Positions 61,556 to 64,000 of a stretch of DNA of 64,000 bases are shown in pieces. The first letter of the stretch is position 1, and the number at the start of each line of letters is the position of its first letter. Origin of the DNA: Fodinibacter sp963833495. GTDB taxonomy: Bacteria; Actinomycetota; Actinomycetes; Actinomycetales; Dermatophilaceae. Location: contig CAWHYJ010000011.1 in the NCBI GenBank assembly GCA_963833495.1, forward strand, positions 1 to 64,000, written 5' to 3'. The position numbers and the translations under genes are program-made. Below the pieces are notes generated by a model. That model had not been told where the DNA came from. It was given only the letters and a program-made list of their open reading frames with translations, and did not search any database.

Positions 61556-64000
61556 CTATTCGGTCGAGATCGCCCGCAGCACGTCGAGACGCGCTGCACG
61601 TCGACCGGGCCACAGAGCGGCCAGCACGCCGACGAGGCCGGCGACGGCGACGAAGCCGAGCAGCTGGGCACCGGGGACGGCGAGCACGTCGAGGCCGTCG
61701 TCGGCCAACGACCGCTGCAGGGCCAACGCGAACGCCAGCCCCACCACCACGCCTAGCACGGCCCCGAGCAGGGCGATCGCCACCGCCTCCAGCCGCAGCA
61801 TGGTGCGCAGCTGGCGTCGGCTCAGCCCGACGGCGCGCAGCAGCCCGATCTCGCGGATCCGCTCGGTGACCGACAGCGCCAGGGTGTTGACGATGCCGAG
61901 CACGGCGATGACGACCGCGAGCCCGAGCAGCGCGTAGACGATGAAGAGCAGCCGGTCGATCGGGGTGCGCTGCTCGGCCGCGAACTCGGCCTGGTCGTTC
62001 ACGTTGACGGTGGGCAGGTCGGCGACCACTGCGTCCAGGCCGGTCCGGAGCGCGGCCCGGTCGGCGCCGGGCTTCGCGAGGACGTAGACGGTGCGGTCGG
62101 TCGGTGGCACACCGATGGCGTCGAAGCCGTCGAGCGACATGGTGACGTCCGACTGCAGCACGCTGTCGGCGGTGTACGTCGCCACCACCGTCGCCGGGGT
62201 CTCGTCACCGGCGTAGCCGATGGTGACCTTCGAGCCCACCGCCAGGCCGTTGTCCCGGGCGTAGGTGCTCGACAGGGCCACCGATGTCGGGCCGAGGTCG
62301 GCGAGCGACCCGGTGACCACCTCCGGCCGGGCCACCTCGGTGATGGCCGCCGGGTCCACGGCCGTGGCGAAGTCGCGGTCACCGTCGACCTGCAGCACGG
62401 CACCACGCACCTGTGCGACCTGCCCGACCCCGGGCACCTGGGTCACCTCGCGGGCCACCGAGCTCGAGAACGGTTGTCCCACGGGGTTGGTCACGACGTA
62501 GTCGGCGATGATGTCCTCGGCCAGGGTCTTGTCGAGGCTGGCCTTGGCCGACGCCCCCAGCACGGCCATCATCGTCACCAGCGAGACGCCGATCATCAGC
62601 GCCGAGGCGGTGGCCGCGGTGCGGCGCGGGTTGCGGCGCGTGTTCTGCTCGGCCATCAGCCCCACCGCACCGAAGCCGCGCCGGTAGACCCAGCCGAGCC
62701 CGGCCAGCACCGGGCGGCCGAGCACCGGGCTGAGCAGTGCGGTGCCCACGAGCACCCCGAAGGCGCCGGCGCCCAGCACGTAGGTCGGCTCGGACCCCAC
62801 GCCCAGGAGACCGGCGACCATGCCGACGATGCCCGCGGCGAGGAGCACGGCTCCGACGGTGAGGCGCCACCGCAGGCCGCTCTCGGCCAGGGCCACGTCG
62901 TCGCGCATCGCCGCGACCGGCGGCACACTGCCGGCCCGCCGGGCGGGGAGGTAGGCCGCGGCGACCGTGACGAGCACCCCGACCACGAGGCTGACGACCA
63001 CCGTGCGCGGCTCGAGCACCAGCGGGTTGTCGCTGAGGTTCAGGCCGATCCTCCCGAACAGTGCCTTGATGCCGACGGCGAGCAGCACGCCGAGCCCGAG
63101 CCCCAGGGCCGAGCCCACGAAGCCGACCACGGCCGCCTCGATCAGCACCGACCGCGCCACCTGGCGGCGGCTGGCGCCGATGGCTCGCAACAGGGCGAGC
63201 TCGCGGCTGCGCTGCGCGACCAGGATCGAGAAGGTGTTGACGATGAGGAAGGCACCCACGGTCAGGGCGATGCCCGCGAAGACGAGCAGGAAGGTCGTGA
63301 CGAACGACAGCGCCTCGTCGATCCGGCTCGCCGCGCGCGCGGCGGTCGCGTCACCGGTGGCGGCCTGGGTGTCCTTGGGCAGCACCTTGGCCACGGCCGA
63401 GCGCAGCTGTTCCTGGCTGGTCCCCGGGGCCGCCGTCACCCACACCTGCGAGTAGACGTCCTTGCCCTGCATGAACAGCTCCTGGGCCTGGGCGGTGTCG
63501 AACATGACCACGCTGGAGCCGACCAACGTCGACCCACCGAACGCGGCGGTGCCGACGAGGCGGGCCGAGACACGCGGCTGCTCGGTGGCGGTCACCAGCG
63601 GCACCGACTCCCCGACGAGGTAGCCGGCCTTGGCGGCCGTCGTGCTGTCCATGACGATCTCGCCCTCGGCCGCCGGCCAGCGGCCGCGCTCGAGGGTCGC
63701 GACGGGCACCCCGTTGGCGGCCGGCCCGGCGGAGTAGTTCACCGCGATGCCGGGTGGGCCGGAGCCGCCGATCAGCTTGCCGTCCTTGCCGACGACGAAG
63801 GTGCCGAAGTTGGTGATCCGGCCGTCGGCCCGGGCCGCACCAGGGACGGCGGCGAGCTCCTTGACCAGGGAGGCGGGCACGGTTCGCGCCCCGGAGGTGC
63901 CCCCGCCGAAGCCGCCACCACTGTCGGCCGAGGTGCCGGGGCGCACGATGACGTCGCCGACCGCGCCGCTGGTGAGCCCCGTGAAGGCCTGGTCGAGGGT
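61556..64000 (-). CDS. ABC transporter permease, FtsX/MacB type (partial)
   Basis: More than 800 residues are present, the N-terminus lies beyond the right edge. Two FtsX domains (FTTFLLVFAGIALTVGAFLI ... SRELALLRAIGASRRQVARS; LLFIVYALLGLAVVIAVLGI ... IREIGLLRAVGLSRRQLRTM) separated by further helices and two extracytoplasmic MacB_PCD domains. Exports lipids, lipoproteins or antimicrobials in known cases; an ATPase partner would be expected next door, outside the window. Confidence 0.9.
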   Translation of the reverse strand, partial: TLDQAFTGLTSGAVGDVIVRPGTSADSGGGFGGGTSGARTVPASLVKELAAVPGAARADGRITNFGTFVVGKDGKLIGGSGPPGIAVNYSAGPAANGVPVATLERGRWPAAEGEIVMDSTTAAKAGYLVGESVPLVTATEQPRVSARLVGTAAFGGSTLVGSSVVMFDTAQAQELFMQGKDVYSQVWVTAAPGTSQEQLRSAVAKVLPKDTQAATGDATAARAASRIDEALSFVTTFLLVFAGIALTVGAFLIVNTFSILVAQRSRELALLRAIGASRRQVARSVLIEAAVVGFVGSALGLGLGVLLAVGIKALFGRIGLNLSDNPLVLEPRTVVVSLVVGVLVTVAAAYLPARRAGSVPPVAAMRDDVALAESGLRWRLTVGAVLLAAGIVGMVAGLLGVGSEPTYVLGAGAFGVLVGTALLSPVLGRPVLAGLGWVYRRGFGAVGLMAEQNTRRNPRRTAATASALMIGVSLVTMMAVLGASAKASLDKTLAEDIIADYVVTNPVGQPFSSSVAREVTQVPGVGQVAQVRGAVLQVDGDRDFATAVDPAAITEVARPEVVTGSLADLGPTSVALSSTYARDNGLAVGSKVTIGYAGDETPATVVATYTADSVLQSDVTMSLDGFDAIGVPPTDRTVYVLAKPGADRAALRTGLDAVVADLPTVNVNDQAEFAAEQRTPIDRLLFIVYALLGLAVVIAVLGIVNTLALSVTERIREIGLLRAVGLSRRQLRTMLRLEAVAIALLGAVLGVVVGLAFALALQRSLADDGLDVLAVPGAQLLGFVAVAGLVGVLAALWPGRRAARLDVLRAISTE

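Overview
The window is 64 kb of very GC-rich DNA from the chromosome of an actinobacterium. My best guess is the Micrococcales, near the Intrasporangiaceae; this rests on gene content and composition only, not on a search. Pointers are an IdeR-type DtxR repressor, an MprAB-PepD-like two-component/protease locus, a DUF2530 / DUF3027 / cold-shock cluster, a WXG100 protein, a c-di-AMP (ydaO-type) riboswitch in front of an NlpC/P60 hydrolase, and many genes that seem to be transcribed without a leader. I see no prophage, insertion sequence, CRISPR array or rRNA.

Layout. 0-9.3 kb: a frameshifted penicillin-acylase-family gene cut by the window edge, a K+/H+ antiporter, FmdB, a SAF-domain protein, mscL, and a 1325-residue SF1 helicase with a C-terminal Vsr-like nuclease that overlaps a 63-residue partner gene. 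9.4-13 kb is a scarred stretch: an MFS gene behind the collapsed remains of a GAF / STAS / anti-sigma-kinase partner-switching locus, tRNA-Arg(CCT), an orphan fragment of a surface-protein repeat, and a dapA-like gene without its 5' end. 13-18.2 kb: two large secreted PKD-type proteins, one with three almost identical 384-bp tandem repeats. 18.7-24.1 kb: a Nudix gene, a broken kinase gene, a small secreted protein and modABC with its TOBE-domain regulator. 24.2-29.2 kb: a secreted protein, a MASE1-PAS-GGDEF-EAL protein, a DUF1905/YdeI protein and a macrodomain protein. 29.4-31.4 kb: two cell-wall hydrolases with the same promoter layout. 31.6-46.7 kb: ideR, three MFS exporters, SDR, pdxH, NYN-LOTUS, citrate synthase, PQQ sugar dehydrogenase, serC, WS/DGAT and a MarR-MFS operon. 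46.9-52.5 kb: an AzgA-type purine permease, DUF2530, DUF3027, a cold-shock protein, another MFS and a frameshifted exported protein. 52.6-58 kb: HMG-CoA lyase, a Pro-rich membrane protein and the MprAB/HtrA-like locus. 58-64 kb: a shattered Nudix gene, an HD phosphohydrolase, a DUF4031-Nudix fusion, WXG100, GNAT, and an FtsX/MacB-type permease running off the right end.

How parts work together. The cell-envelope theme is strong. The two hydrolases near 30 kb carry matching MtrA-like direct repeats at the same distance from their -10 boxes, and one adds a c-di-AMP riboswitch. The MprAB/HtrA-like locus has 11-bp-period direct repeats that recur in front of a divergent exported protein. Crp/GlxR-like palindromes lie in front of secreted or surface genes.

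The most unusual window-wide signal is the octamer GGATGCCG and its complement, counted by eye more than 70 times on both strands. It occurs inside genes through otherwise disfavoured codons, and as inverted pairs that form the stems of three intergenic hairpins. This resembles how uptake sequences are used in Neisseria and Pasteurellaceae; the function here is unknown.
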